64,000 nucleotides of DNA from CAWGAJ01 sp963820545 (lineage in GTDB: Bacteria; Planctomycetota; Planctomycetia; Pirellulales; Thermoguttaceae): assembly GCA_963820545.1 (NCBI GenBank), contig CAWGAJ010000002.1:1054001-1118000 (forward strand), read 5' to 3'. Under the pieces are notes generated by a model. The model saw nothing but the letters and a program-made list of their open reading frames with translations. It did no database searches and was not told the origin of the DNA. Position numbers and translations under genes: made by a program. Below, one piece after another: positions 10,204 through 20,214 of this stretch. Numbering within the stretch: the stretch's first letter is position 1; every line of letters begins with the position of its first letter.

Positions 10204-10676
10204 AATAAATTCCTCCATGCAGATCATCAAACGATTGATTTCCATTAAAAGCAAAGTTTATCCCTTTTAGAAAGAACTGCAAGGCCAAGTAGGGATCAAA
10301 TTTCAGGCCGCGTTTATTAGGGATTAAGCATTGGGGGCTCGGGAATCGGGGATCGGGAATAAACATCAAGCCGCGACCGGTGGTCGCGGCTTGATTGTAG
10401 CCGAAAGACCGCACTGAAAATCAGGGAGTCTCGAGTTGCGCCGACAACACCAGTATCCACCTCCGCTGCGACCCGCATTAGTTCAATAGCGCACTTGGAG
10501 TGGAATTTGTGCTAGCGGGCAGCTGCTAACACTCTCATCAATGGACAGACACCGGAGCCTGACGTACTAAACCTGATAATTTAAGAATCAAATACATATA
10601 AATATCATAATCCACCTGCTTATTAACAAACATGGTATATGTATACTCATAATGAAACCTGTGCTTGACAATCTCA
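10204..10676. other. Intergenic region with repeat-family hairpin
   Basis: No gene is recognisable in this 473-base gap. It contains the perfect hairpin at 10365-10395, preceded by a G/A-rich filler run of GGGAATCGGGGATCGGG type at about 10330-10360, and an AT-rich segment at 10560-10650 just past the end of mutM. Confidence 0.5.
10365..10395. repeat. Dispersed CGACC/GGTCG hairpin repeat, single copy
   Basis: Arms 10365-10378 and 10382-10395 are perfect 14-base inverted repeats containing the core CCGCGACC / GGTCGCGG with a 3-base loop. The same core recurs at 42456-42554, 45230-45315, 52247-52285 and 57244-57263, so it belongs to a REP-like family. Confidence 0.75.
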
Positions 10677-11516
10677 TCACAATTTACGTTGGCACGCGGG
10701 ACAGAAAAACGTCGAGCGCTGGGCCTGGACGATGCGGACAATATCGGCCTTGCCGCACTGCAAGCACCGCTCGCCGGCGCGTTGATAAACGCGATGCAGG
10801 AGTTGAAAATTTCCCGGCTCGTTATGGGCCACGCGATAGGTGCCGTCGCGAAGCGTGGAACCTTGATGCCGGATGGCCTCGGAGAGCACCTTTTTCATGG
10901 CGGTGTGAATGGCTTTCCAATGGAGAGGCTTTAATTTATGACAGGGCGTCGCCGGATGAATGCCCGCGCGGTGGAGAATTTCCGAGGCATACAAATTGCC
11001 CACGCCGGCCAGCGCCCGCTGGTCCAGCAGCGCGACTTTGATTGCCCGGCAACTGCGGCCAAGGCGTTCCTTTAAAATTTGGGGAGTGATTTTTAAGGCA
11101 TCGGGTCCAATCTGATCCGGGCCTAGTTCTTCAGAAAGCTGTTTCGGCAAAAGCAGCCTGACCACGCCCAGGCCGCGTTGATCCCAAAACAGCAATTGCC
11201 GGGCTGCTCCGCCGCTGAGGTGAATAATCAGCCGGAGATGTTTTTTATCGGGCGGGCGATTAAGCAGTACTAGGCCCGTCATGCGCGGTTCCAGTACGAT
11301 TTGCTCGCCGCGCTCTAGTTCCAAGATCACCCGTTTGCCCAAGCGATGGATGGCGACGATTGTTTGCCCTTTCACGCGTCGGCGGAAAACAGGCAAGCAC
11401 GGACTGAGCAAAATAGACTGCAACCGAGATTTCAGTCGTTTTAGATCATGAATGCGACAACCGACCGCCGGCGCAATGCAGCGGCACATGGTTTCAACTT
11501 CGGGGAGTTCCGGCAT
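10677..11516 (-). CDS. mutM: Formamidopyrimidine-DNA glycosylase
   Basis: This base-excision repair enzyme removes 8-oxoguanine and formamidopyrimidines and nicks the DNA by beta/delta elimination. The catalytic N-terminus is intact (MPELPEVET; Pro2 nucleophile, Glu3). The helix-two-turn-helix segment has the DQRALAGVGNLYASEIL motif, and the C-terminal zinc finger is complete (RCLQCG and FFCPACQ). The length of 279 residues is normal. The start is fixed by the catalytic proline. The gene follows the REC-PP2C gene by 18 bases on the same strand, so the two may be co-transcribed although their functions are unrelated. Nothing unusual is visible. Confidence 0.95.
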   Translation of the reverse strand: MPELPEVETMCRCIAPAVGCRIHDLKRLKSRLQSILLSPCLPVFRRRVKGQTIVAIHRLGKRVILELERGEQIVLEPRMTGLVLLNRPPDKKHLRLIIHLSGGAARQLLFWDQRGLGVVRLLLPKQLSEELGPDQIGPDALKITPQILKERLGRSCRAIKVALLDQRALAGVGNLYASEILHRAGIHPATPCHKLKPLHWKAIHTAMKKVLSEAIRHQGSTLRDGTYRVAHNEPGNFQLLHRVYQRAGERCLQCGKADIVRIVQAQRSTFFCPACQRKL

Positions 11517-11534
11517 GACACATGAAACTTATCT

Positions 11535-12674
11535 TTATAAGACTTTGATCACCACGATGGTAAGGTCGTCGCGTGGCGGCTGATTGCGGCAGAAGCCGTT
11601 GATTTCGGCGTGGAGCGCGTCGATGATCTCCTGGGCGGATTTATCGCGCTCGCTGCGGATGGCTTCCAAGGCCCGGGAAAAGCCAAAACGCACGCGCCCG
11701 GGCGATTCGGCTTCGACCACGCCGTCGGTGAAAAATGTTACCAGGTCGCCCGTGGACAAGTTATAAACCGCTGACGACGGCACCACGGCGTCATCGCGGA
11801 TGCCCAGCGGCAGGCTGGTGGAGTCCAAGATGGTCGCATCCAGGCCGGAATGTAATAAATATCCACGCTGTCCCGCGCTGGCATAGACCATGGTGCGCTC
11901 GTGGGGATCCAAGCGGGCCAGGGCCAAGGTGACAAAATGCAGTTCAGAGGTATCGGCGGCAAGCACCCGGTTGGCCCGGGTGAGGATTTCGCCCACGTCG
12001 GAATGACCTTGGGCCAGGGTGCGCAGGCAGGCCCGGGTTTCCGACATGACCAAGGCGGGGCCCATGCCGTGACTGCTCACGTCGCCGACGACTATGCCCA
12101 GACAATCATTGAGCATGGGTATATAGTCGAAATAATCTCCGGCCGTGGCCTTGGCCGGATACAAAGCACCAGCGATCTCAAATCCCGGCAGGCTCGGCGC
12201 CCGCGCGGGGTACAGGCGTTGCTGAATTTCGCCCGCCATGCGGAACTCTTCCGAGGTGTCGCGCAGCGCTTCCTCGGCATGATAGCGCCGATTCCTTTCG
12301 ATGGCATAACGCAAGGAGCGGATGAGCAGCCGATCGTTCAATTGACCTTTCACCAGATAATCCTGTGCCCCCGCCTGGACGGCCTTGATGGCCGCGCGCT
12401 CGTCGCTGTAGCCCGAAAGCACGACAATCGGCACGTTGCCGGCGTGTGCGTAGATCGAAAAAAAAGTCTCCAGTCCGTTGCTGTCGGGCAAGCCGAGGTC
12501 GAGCAATATCACGTCGTAAGTTTCCTCTTGGCAGCGATCGATGGCCATCGACAGCAATTCCACGTTGACCAACTCGAACGGCCCGCCCCAGCGGTCGCAC
12601 AACAGGTTGCGCATTACATAGACGTCGTCGGGATCGTCTTCCACCAGCAGAATTCTTACTCGTTCTTCGTTCAT
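11535..12674 (-). CDS. REC-SpoIIE (PP2C) phosphatase response regulator, RsbU-like
   Basis: Residues 1-120 form a REC domain with phospho-acceptor D59 (VILLDLGLPD), and KGQL follows at the conserved Lys. A short coiled coil (about 130-160) leads to a SpoIIE-type PP2C phosphatase: EIQQRLYPARAP, GDYFDYIPM, GDVSSHGMGPAL, TFFTDGVVEAE and the C-terminal RDDLTIVVIKV, which carry the metal-binding acids. Such proteins dephosphorylate STAS-domain anti-sigma antagonists in partner-switching pathways; a STAS protein lies at 24850-25212. The gene sits upstream of mutM and downstream of a single-domain response regulator and a PAS kinase, all on the minus strand, so the kinase is a plausible phosphodonor. 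Confidence 0.9.
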   Translation of the reverse strand: MNEERVRILLVEDDPDDVYVMRNLLCDRWGGPFELVNVELLSMAIDRCQEETYDVILLDLGLPDSNGLETFFSIYAHAGNVPIVVLSGYSDERAAIKAVQAGAQDYLVKGQLNDRLLIRSLRYAIERNRRYHAEEALRDTSEEFRMAGEIQQRLYPARAPSLPGFEIAGALYPAKATAGDYFDYIPMLNDCLGIVVGDVSSHGMGPALVMSETRACLRTLAQGHSDVGEILTRANRVLAADTSELHFVTLALARLDPHERTMVYASAGQRGYLLHSGLDATILDSTSLPLGIRDDAVVPSSAVYNLSTGDLVTFFTDGVVEAESPGRVRFGFSRALEAIRSERDKSAQEIIDALHAEINGFCRNQPPRDDLTIVVIKVL

Positions 12675-12690
12675 ATATATTTACGCCGAA

Positions 12691-12726
12691 GTCCCCTCCC
12701 CCTGCGGGAGTGGGCTAGGGTGAGGG
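12691..12726. repeat. Dispersed CTCCC/GGGAG - GTGAGGG repeat
   Basis: A pyrimidine-rich half, a short GGGAG hairpin arm and a GGGCTAGGGTGAGGG tail resemble the elements at 47823-47860 and 61094-61145. It sits in the 119-base gap between the REC-PP2C gene and the single-domain regulator. Confidence 0.6.
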
Positions 12727-12793
12727 CAATAATATTTTATCGTCTTTGTTAAATTCCGCTCACTTAAGTGTTAAGTTTATCAAACTCGCATGA

Positions 12794-13270
12794 TTAAGAG
12801 TGCGTTTTTCGCCCTGGTAACGGTAGCGGCGGCAGTTCCACTAATTCGAACCAGTATTTGCCTAAAATTTGCACGATTTCCACCCACTGGCGGAAGGTGG
12901 CGGGTTTGGTAATAAACGAATTGGCCCCCGCGTCATAGGAAAAAGCAACATCTTCCTCGGTCGTGGAGGTCGTTAAGGCGACCACGGGAATCCGCCGCAA
13001 TTGAGGATCGGTCTTGAGTTCCCGGAGCACTTCCCGCCCGTCCTTGCGGGGCATCTTAAAATCCAACAAGATCAAATCAGGCCGAGGGGCGCTTTGCCCG
13101 TCCTCGTACTCGCCACAGTGACGTAGGTAGTCGAACAATTCTTCCCCGTCGCGGACAAAGCGCAGTTCGTGCGCTTGGCCCGTTTCACTAAGCGCGTCGC
13201 GGACCAGCTGGCAATCCTCCGCGTCATCGTCGACCATCAGAATCGTGTGTCGTTTATCGGATTCAATCAT
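12794..13270 (-). CDS. Single-domain response regulator (Rcp1-like)
   Basis: The 158-residue protein is a single REC domain with acidic pocket DDD at 14-16, phospho-acceptor D70 (LILLDFKMPRKDG), T100 (VVALTTS) and K122 (ITKPAT), plus a Pro-rich tail. The longer loop between helix alpha2 and beta3 is typical of Rcp1-type regulators that pair with PAS or phytochrome-like kinases. The PAS histidine kinase immediately upstream (13327-14915, 56-base gap, same strand) is the obvious partner. There is no output domain, so it is likely a phosphotransfer intermediate or acts through protein contacts, perhaps with the REC-PP2C protein downstream. Confidence 0.9.
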   Translation of the reverse strand: MIESDKRHTILMVDDDAEDCQLVRDALSETGQAHELRFVRDGEELFDYLRHCGEYEDGQSAPRPDLILLDFKMPRKDGREVLRELKTDPQLRRIPVVALTTSTTEEDVAFSYDAGANSFITKPATFRQWVEIVQILGKYWFELVELPPLPLPGRKTHS

Positions 13271-13326
13271 AAATCAGGGATCAGAGGTCAGTAGGAAAAC
13301 AGTGCAATTACGTCATCGGTTATGTC

Positions 13327-14915
13327 CTAATGGATGCTATCGCTTTCTGTTTTGTATTTGGGGGAGACGATCGGCAGGAGCACTTCGAAGGCGCTGCCCT
13401 TGCCGGGAGTGCTGGTGACGCTGATGCTCCCGCCGTGCTGTTCGACGATCCGCCGGCAGATGGCCAAGCCGATGCCGGTGCCTTCGTAAACGTCGCGGGG
13501 ATGCAGGCGTTGAAAAATGCCAAAAATCCGGGCGCAATACTTTTCGTCGAAACCGATTCCGTTGTCCTCAAAAACGATGCGGCACTGTTCATCGGCGGCC
13601 CGGCTGGATTTGCGATTTTCCCGCCCGTGAACGTATCGTCCCGATACTTTGACCACCGGCGGCTCGTCAACACGATGGAACTTCAATCCGTTGGCAACCA
13701 GATTTTGGAATAATTGGTGCATTTGCAGCGGATCGGCTTGAACGGTGGGCAGTTTTCCCACCTCCACCCGGCCGCCCGCCTGTTTGATTTGCAGTTCTAG
13801 GTCCGAGACCACCTCGGCCGCCACCTGGGCCAGGTCGACTTTTTCGAGTTTTTGCCCCTTCGTCGTCACCCGGGAGAGCGCCAGCAGTCCGTCGATAAGC
13901 GATTGCATTCTCGCCGCGGCCTTGTGCATTCGCTGGAGACATTCGCGTCCTTCCTCGTCCAGCTTATCGACCTGTTTCAGCAGCAGGCGATCGCTGAAGG
14001 TACAGATTTTCCGCAGGGGTTCCTGCAAATCGTGGGAGGCTACATAGGCAAATTGTTCCAGCTCGCTATTGGAGCGCTCCAGTTCGGCCGCATAAAGTGC
14101 CTGCTCCATTTCGGCCTTCTTCCGAGCGCTGATGTCGCGAAAAAAGAAGCTCATCACGGGGCGCCTTGTTCCTGGCTGATGGTCATGGCCATTTCGGCGG
14201 GGAAAGTTTCACCGTTGGCCCGCACCGCCGTCACTTCCACGCGCTTGCCCAACAGCGATCCTTCGCCGGCGCTGAGATAGCGTTCGATGCGTTCCTGTTC
14301 GCCCATTCCCATGCTGGGTGGAAAGAGCACGTCGGCCGGTTTGGTGCCCAGTATTTTATCGCGCGGATAACCAAAAGCTTGTTCCGCCGCGCGGTTAAAC
14401 TCGGTAATCACTCCTTCGTGGTTGATGGTAATCAGCGGATCCAGCGAGGACTCCAGAATAGCGTGTTTGCGGGCCTGCGATTCGGAAAGCGCCTGCTCCA
14501 ATTTTTGCTGGTCGCCGATTTCGCGATGGATAATGGCCAAACAAGTAGGCCGGTTGCCTTCCGCCGATTTCACTCGGAACATGGTGGTCTGAACCTCGAT
14601 ACACTCGCCGCTTTGCAGGTTGCGCAGGCGGCAGGTTCCTTTCCAGCGGCCGGTTTTATTGACCGCGGGAACGGCGGCGTCGCGCAGTAGAGCCCACGAT
14701 TCGGGCGCGTAATACTCGTACAAACTGGTCGTCGATACCTGCCGGTCCTCGGCCAATCCCAACATGCGCCGGCCGGCCGGATTCAGATAAAATGGCTCTC
14801 CGTGCGCTGTGGCCAGGCAAACGAAATCGCCGATGCCCTCGGCCACGGCAAGGAAACATTCTGAAAGTCGGCCGTCGGAATCCGAAGAGTTTATTGATAA
14901 TTCGCTCATTGCCAT
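13327..14915 (-). CDS. PAS-PAS sensor histidine kinase (frameshifted)
   Basis: Two adjoining frames give one kinase. The first (14154-14915) holds two PAS domains (about residues 20-130 and 145-250; ITEFNRAAEQAFGYP, GETFPAEMAMTIS). The second (13327-14157) continues with the end of the second PAS (MSFFFRDISARKKAE), a coiled coil, H-box QFAYVASHDLQEPLRK and an ATPase domain (FQNLVANGLKF, FEDNGIGFD, GTGIGLAICRRIV). The frames overlap by four bases, but the PAS domain itself is split, so one G missing from the run at 14158-14161 is the likely cause; repair gives 529 residues. The H-box type is that of phytochrome-like kinases that work with Rcp1 regulators, such as the next gene. Confidence 0.88.
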
Positions 14916-15090
14916 CCCCTGATTTTAATTATTAACCGAGTTTGTGTGGTGTCAATGGGTGAGGGCTAATTCGCGGATTCATGGGGATGGGCTTGTCCGT
15001 TGGTGCGGATTGTGTAACAATTTCCCTCCGAAAGAAGGTAACCCCGGCCTATTACAGGGATTCGTTTGCCCCTCACTGAAAGGAAGAAAC

Positions 15091-15375
15091 ATGGCCAAGA
15101 AAGCCTCCGCCCGACACATTCTTGTTTACACCAAAGAGGCCTGCGAAAAACTCAAGGCCGAAATTGCCGCGGGAACTGATTTTGCCGAACTGGCGCGTAA
15201 ACATTCACAATGTCCATCGGGCAAACAGGGTGGAAACCTGGGCGAATTCCGGCAAGGCCAAATGGTGCCCGAATTCGATCATATCGTCTTTAGCGGTGAA
15301 TTGGGTAAAGTGCACGGTCCGATTAAAACCCAATTTGGCTACCATCTGGTGGAAATCACCAGCCGCACGGATTGA
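15091..15375 (+). CDS. ppiC: Parvulin-type peptidyl-prolyl cis-trans isomerase
   Basis: A 94-residue stand-alone parvulin. It carries the family signatures ARHILV (His of the active site), CPSGKQGGNLGEF and the C-terminal TQFGYHLVEI. There is no signal peptide, so it should act in the cytosol on proline bonds of folding proteins, like PpiC of enteric bacteria. The start at 15091 is chosen because AAAGGAAG precedes it and the parvulin domain begins immediately afterwards; the frame is open further upstream but encodes nothing recognisable. It is the only plus-strand gene in this stretch and ends 26 bases before the convergent DUF1080 gene. Confidence 0.92.
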   Translation: MAKKASARHILVYTKEACEKLKAEIAAGTDFAELARKHSQCPSGKQGGNLGEFRQGQMVPEFDHIVFSGELGKVHGPIKTQFGYHLVEITSRTD

Positions 15376-15401
15376 ATGAATAATATCTCGGCGCACAAAA
15401 T

Positions 15402-16166
15402 CTATAGTTCGCGGATCCAGATGTTGCGGAAGCGGACCGGATTACTGTGGTACTGCAATAAGAGCGGCAGCTTGGCGGGATGGGCCGTATATTTCGGCGC
15501 TTCGGTATAGGAAGTCGCGCCCTGGATCTCGAAGTGATTCTGGATTAGCACGCCGTTTTGTAGAACAGTAATATATGCCGGTTTAGTCAGCTTGCCCTGA
15601 TCGTCGAAACGCGGCGCGCTGAAGATGATGTCATAACTTTGCCACTCGCCGGGTTTGCGGCAGACGTTCACCAAGGGCGGATGTTGTTTGTAGATCGCGC
15701 CCGCCTGACCGTCAGGATAAGTGGTGTTATCGTATGAGTCGAGAATTTGCACTTCGTACAAGCTCATCAGAAAAACGCCGCTGTTGCCACGCCCTTGGCC
15801 GCTACTCTTGACTTTGTCGGGAGAGGCCCATTCCACGTGCAATTGGCAATCGCTGAAGGCTTGTTTCGTGTGAATATCGCTTTTATTGCCGATTGTGTAA
15901 CCGTCTTTGACCTGCCACGTTTCGCCGTCGATCCATGGCGACATGTCTTTGCCATTGAAAAGCACGACGGCGTCCTCGGGCGGTCCGCCCGGAGACCCGG
16001 GATCCACCACTTTAACCTCTGGCCATTGAATCCCACTAATCCATTCCTGGACTGCGTGGGCCGATATCAGCCAATCCAGTAGTGCCGCACACCCGATAAT
16101 ACCCATCAGGATTATCTTGCGGTAACGTAATAACCTTGGCACAACGCGAAAAAATGGAGATAACAT
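15402..16166 (-). CDS. DUF1080 (3-keto-disaccharide hydrolase family) membrane-anchored protein
   Basis: A hydrophobic N-terminal segment (IILMGIIGCAALLDWLIS, about residues 18-35) anchors or exports the protein. The remaining about 200 residues have the DUF1080 pattern: VVLFNGKDMSPW near the start, GQGRGNSGVFL, YEVQILDSY, GAIYKQHPP, PGEWQSYDIIF and the terminal RFRNIWIREL. Some members of this concanavalin-like family hydrolyse 3-keto-glycosides, and the family is greatly expanded in planctomycetes. The substrate cannot be deduced here because no sugar-oxidising enzyme lies beside it. It is convergent with the parvulin gene. Confidence 0.88.
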   Translation of the reverse strand: MLSPFFRVVPRLLRYRKIILMGIIGCAALLDWLISAHAVQEWISGIQWPEVKVVDPGSPGGPPEDAVVLFNGKDMSPWIDGETWQVKDGYTIGNKSDIHTKQAFSDCQLHVEWASPDKVKSSGQGRGNSGVFLMSLYEVQILDSYDNTTYPDGQAGAIYKQHPPLVNVCRKPGEWQSYDIIFSAPRFDDQGKLTKPAYITVLQNGVLIQNHFEIQGATSYTEAPKYTAHPAKLPLLLQYHSNPVRFRNIWIREL

Positions 16167-16307
16167 GGTCGATAATTACTCCCAGTGGGTCGCTTGGTTG
16201 CAGATTTTTCGCCGGTTTATTGCTGATAGAGATTCGGTGTGGTCTTGGGCGGGAAGTTTTTTGCCGGCATCCTCGGTTTCGCCTGCTTCTGCCGTCTGAG
16301 TGGTTGA

Positions 16308-18971
16308 TTACGGAGTCGTGACGTGAGTGTTGAACAACTCTACCTGGTAATTGTCGTAGGGAATAAACACACGATAGTGAATCTTGCTTTGTTTGTTTAA
16401 TCCCAGACATAGTTGGCGGAGGTCGTTAAACAATTCGGTGATTTTTTTTAATTCTTCCAACTGGGGGGCCAGCTCCGCTTTGCGGGAATTATCATCGGCT
16501 AGTTTTTTTTGTGTTTCCTTTTGCTTCTCAAGATGCTGATTCTCTAATTTATAGAGCTCATTCGACGTGAACGTCTTTTGTGATTGTTGATTGGGGAGAT
16601 CATAGATGGCGCTGGCTTTAATGTCGAGTCTGCGCGCTTTTAATGAGGCGCTAATCTTCACTTTGAAGTACTTCTTATCGGGAAAGACCAAATAGGTTTC
16701 ACTTTTGCTTTCGGATTTTGGATCCAAGATATTGCCGGGATCCAATTCGGAGCGCGGAAAAGCACCTTCCCGATCCAGGATTTGCACCCGCACATTATGC
16801 GCTTCAGTCAGCATTTTGCTCTGCAGGTTTACTTCCGCAACGCCCGTTTCTAAATCCAATTCCAGGGGATTGGCCTGTTGCGGACGGGACAATTGCATAA
16901 ATTGCTCATCACCTTCAACCATGAATAATATTCCGCATTTTTTCAAGGCTTCGGCGTAGGTGGCGTAGGTGGGCGTGACTCTAGGCAACCAACGAAAGAT
17001 CAGCTTATTCTCATTAAACGTCAGTTGGGCAATTTCCGGTCGTCTGACCGGATTCATGCTGCTATCTTGGGGTATGCTTTCGAAATAGATGTGCCAGTTC
17101 TGAGGCGGCCCTCCGGAAGTATCTTCTTCCATCACCAGAGAGCCTATGCCTTTCATGACCTTGTCACCTCCCACCAGTTTTAGCGCTAAAGCGGCCCCGG
17201 AGGGCAAATGAACCAGGCCTAAAGACATGCCTTGAGCGGATGTTTTTCGCTGTCTTTCGGATTTGGAGATTTCCGGTAAGTTAATGCTTGCGGCCAAATC
17301 CTTAAAAGGCTCGAACTTCGGCGGCTCCGACGTTGTCCCTGCTGGGGGCGTTTGCACGTCTCCTGAAGGTGTTTGCACGTCTCCTGAAGGTGTTTGCACG
17401 TCTCCTGAAGGTGTTTGCACGTCTCCTGAAGGTGTTTGCACGTCTCCTCCTGAAGGCGTTTGCACCTTTTCAGCAGATGGATCAGTGGGCTCAGGCGGCG
17501 GCGGTTTCGGCGGCGTCGTCTTGGCAGTAGTTTCTTCGCCGCCCTCTTGTTTTTTATCGCTTTCCGATTGTTCTCCCTCCATACCGGTCGGCGGGGAAGG
17601 GGAATCCTTCTCCGGCCGATTCTTGCCGACCACAGCGCCTTCGTTTTGCGCTACTTCCGTTCTTTCATTTCGGCCAAAAAACCAAATAAGACCTATGGCC
17701 AATAAAATTACAGCCAGCGTGGCCGCACTTGCGGATAAAACGATCCGCAGCGGAGTAATGGGGACACCGAAGATTTTTTTCTCAGGAGGTTCGAATGTTT
17801 TTCGGCTTATTATGGGAGAGGTTGTGGAGATGCCCATTCCTTTGCGGAACAACTCGCTTAAATCCATGCCCAACAAATCCGGGCCGGGTAATTCATCGAC
17901 CGGCTGGGCTTTTTTCATGGTCAATACGCGTTGGACGCGCTGTTCGCCGGGTCGCCAGGCGGCCAACACCCGACTGACCTCGGCCGCCGTCTGGTAACGA
18001 TCCGCGGGCCGTTTGGCCATCATCTTTTGGCAAATCTCGATGAGGCTTTGCGGCACGTTGTGTCTCTCGGCGGCGATATCAGGCGGTTGTTGGGTTTGGT
18101 GTTTGAGGATCCGCTCGGTCAGCGTTCCTTCGGGAAACGGCGCGTGTCCGGTAAGCAGAAAATACAGCGTGCAACCCAGGGAATAGACGTCCGCGCGATG
18201 GTCGAAATCGGCGGTGCGCAAGGCCTGCTCCGGTGCCAGGTAATCCACCGATCCGAGGATCCGCTCGTCCGCTTCACTAGGTTCGCTGCCTACTTGTCCG
18301 GGGCTTACCAGCCGGGCCAGACCCATGTCGAGGATTTTTACCACGCCCTGCGGGCTGACGATGAGATTCGAAGGTTTGATATCGCAATGGACCATCTTTC
18401 GGGCGTGGGCGTGAGCCAAACCTTCGGCCGCCTGACGCACATAGTCCACGGCGCTGGGGCAATCCAAGGGGCCTTCCGCTTCCACCAGACGTTGCAGGTC
18501 CAGCCCATCGACGTATTCCATCACCAGATAAAAGAGGTCCTCTTCATTGTCTACGTTATACGCCTGGACAATATTTGGATGGTCCACTGAGGCGATGGTT
18601 CGCGCTTCGGACAGGAATCGCTCCAAGCCGGCGGGATCCTTGCTGACGTGGCGGGGGATGATCTTCAGGGCCACGCGGCGATTCATCATTACGTGTTCGC
18701 TGAGGAACACGCTTCCCATGCCGCCTTTGCCCAGCAGTTCGATGAGCTTGTATTTGCCCAGAAAAAAAGTGCTCCGTCCCGCCAGCAGTTGACCGGCCTG
18801 CCAGCGCGAAAGCATGCCTTGCCGGACCAGGGTTTTCGCCAACGCCGTGACGTCGGCATTTTCTTGGGCCAGACGTCGGGCCTCGGCCAGCTCCTCGGGC
18901 TTCAGGAGCTTGCTGCGTTCCAGCACTGTCAGGAATTCATCTACCGTGCTGATAGCCATGTTCAATGACAA
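16308..18971 (-). CDS. Transmembrane Ser/Thr protein kinase with tandem-repeat linker
   Basis: A bacterial Hanks-type kinase of 887 residues. Residues 1-65 are a planctomycete helical N-terminal region. The kinase domain (about 73-340) has Gly loop GKGGMGSV, Lys103 (VALKII), catalytic loop HCDIKPSN (H195-D197, Cys replacing Arg) and DMG at 215-217 instead of DFG. One membrane segment spans about 409-432. The extracytoplasmic part begins with a Pro/Glu/Ser linker containing repeated DVQTPSG heptads and ends in about 300 residues without a recognised domain, probably a sensor. Substrates are unknown; no matching phosphatase is adjacent. The ATG at 18971 may be one codon group early, since another Met lies at residue 5. 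Confidence 0.92.
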   Translation of the reverse strand: MSLNMAISTVDEFLTVLERSKLLKPEELAEARRLAQENADVTALAKTLVRQGMLSRWQAGQLLAGRSTFFLGKYKLIELLGKGGMGSVFLSEHVMMNRRVALKIIPRHVSKDPAGLERFLSEARTIASVDHPNIVQAYNVDNEEDLFYLVMEYVDGLDLQRLVEAEGPLDCPSAVDYVRQAAEGLAHAHARKMVHCDIKPSNLIVSPQGVVKILDMGLARLVSPGQVGSEPSEADERILGSVDYLAPEQALRTADFDHRADVYSLGCTLYFLLTGHAPFPEGTLTERILKHQTQQPPDIAAERHNVPQSLIEICQKMMAKRPADRYQTAAEVSRVLAAWRPGEQRVQRVLTMKKAQPVDELPGPDLLGMDLSELFRKGMGISTTSPIISRKTFEPPEKKIFGVPITPLRIVLSASAATLAVILLAIGLIWFFGRNERTEVAQNEGAVVGKNRPEKDSPSPPTGMEGEQSESDKKQEGGEETTAKTTPPKPPPPEPTDPSAEKVQTPSGGDVQTPSGDVQTPSGDVQTPSGDVQTPSGDVQTPPAGTTSEPPKFEPFKDLAASINLPEISKSERQRKTSAQGMSLGLVHLPSGAALALKLVGGDKVMKGIGSLVMEEDTSGGPPQNWHIYFESIPQDSSMNPVRRPEIAQLTFNENKLIFRWLPRVTPTYATYAEALKKCGILFMVEGDEQFMQLSRPQQANPLELDLETGVAEVNLQSKMLTEAHNVRVQILDREGAFPRSELDPGNILDPKSESKSETYLVFPDKKYFKVKISASLKARRLDIKASAIYDLPNQQSQKTFTSNELYKLENQHLEKQKETQKKLADDNSRKAELAPQLEELKKITELFNDLRQLCLGLNKQSKIHYRVFIPYDNYQVELFNTHVTTP
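17347..17466. repeat. 21-bp in-frame tandem repeat inside the Ser/Thr kinase gene
   Basis: Units starting at 17347, 17368, 17389, 17410 and 17431 have the 21-base sequence type GGTGTTTGCACGTCTCCTGA; the fifth has an extra three bases and a partial sixth follows. On the coding (minus) strand they encode the heptad GDVQTPS. Near-identity indicates recent expansion and a length-variable linker outside the membrane. Confidence 0.9.
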
Positions 18972-19154
18972 CCCTCGCTACTTGGACACTCCATCGTTAA
19001 TTATACAGGGTCCACCCCGCTGATGGACAGTTTACCACTTACAAAAAAAATGGCAAATAACCCCTTTCGCCGATGTGTACTTGCCCTCCCAGGTTGGGCA
19101 TGAAAAGTCGCATCTCGCCAAAAACCGGCATGTTGCTTTGGCATTTGAGGAAAA

Positions 19155-20214
19155 TTAGGGCGTAAAATCGGCGGCCGGATCGAGTGTTTCCACGAACCGG
19201 GCCAAGAGGTCCGCGGCCCGATCAATATCGTCCAGCGAGATCATCTCCACCGGAGTATGCATGTAGCGGTTGGGGATACTCACCAGGCCCGTGGCCACGC
19301 CGGAGCGGTTGATCTGAATGGCGTTCGCATCGGTGCCGGTGGCCTTGCCGGAGGCGGCCAATTGATAGGGGATTTTGTGATCATCGGCGGCCTGAATCAG
19401 CCGTTGCACGACTTTAGGATTCATATTCGGACCGCGATGGATCACCGGGCCTTTGCCCAGACGCACGTCGCCTTCCTCCTTTTTTTCCACGGTCGGGCAA
19501 TCGGTGGCGTGGGTCACGTCCACGGCCACGCCGATCTGCGGATCGATACCGAATGCGCTGGTTCGGGCGCCGCGCAACCCGAGTTCTTCCTGGACCGTGG
19601 AAACGGCGTACAAGCCGCATTTGATCTTCTTCCGTTTACCAGAACGGCGCAAGGCCTCGATCACCACCCAGCAGCCGGCCTTATCGTCCATGGCCGGCGA
19701 GACCGCGTAGTTGTTCTGCAAGCGCTGAAAAGACAGTTCCACGGTGACGGCGTCGCCGATGCGCACCAATTTTGCCGCCTCCTCCTTGTTGGCCGTGCCG
19801 ATGTCCAGCCAAAGATCCTTCATTTTCGGCACTTGTTTGCGTTCCTCTTCAGTTAGCAAATGGATTGGCTTGCGCAATTACTCCTGTGATTGGACCGCTT
19901 TCAGCCCACACGGTCATGCGCTGGCCGATGAGTACCTCCGCATCCCAGCCGCCAATGGGTTGAATGTAAAGAAAACCCTCGTCGTCGATGTGTTGCACAA
20001 TCAGCCCGATCTGATCGCAGTGACCGGCCAACATCACGCGCTGCGGCGATTTGGGATTTTTCACGACGATCACATTCCCGTGCAAATCGGTCTGCACGTC
20101 GTCGGCGAAATCGGCCACGTAATCGCGCACGATCTGCTGCAACGGGCTTTCGTAACCCGACGGACTGGGCGTTTCCAATAGTTTTTTCAGAAATTCTAGT
20201 GCGGAAGATTCCAC
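19155..20214 (-). CDS. M42 family metallo-aminopeptidase (frameshifted)
   Basis: Two frames make one M42 (FrvX/glutamyl aminopeptidase-like) protein. The first (19849-20214) has TPSPSGYE and the metal-ligand motif LAGHCDQIGL; the second (19155-19877) has SPAMDDKAGC (bridging Asp), VQEELGLRGA (catalytic and metal Glu), VDVTHATD and the C-terminal RYMHTPVEMIS (metal His). Loss of one GC unit at 19872-19875 explains the break; with it restored the protein has 353 residues, the normal family length. It would cleave N-terminal residues from peptides as a large cytosolic oligomer. No operon partner is adjacent. The break is likely a sequence error. Confidence 0.88.

Noticed and set aside
17347..17466. 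Regular 21-base repeats resembling a small CRISPR array
   Set aside because: Units are directly contiguous without spacers and lie in frame inside the kinase gene.
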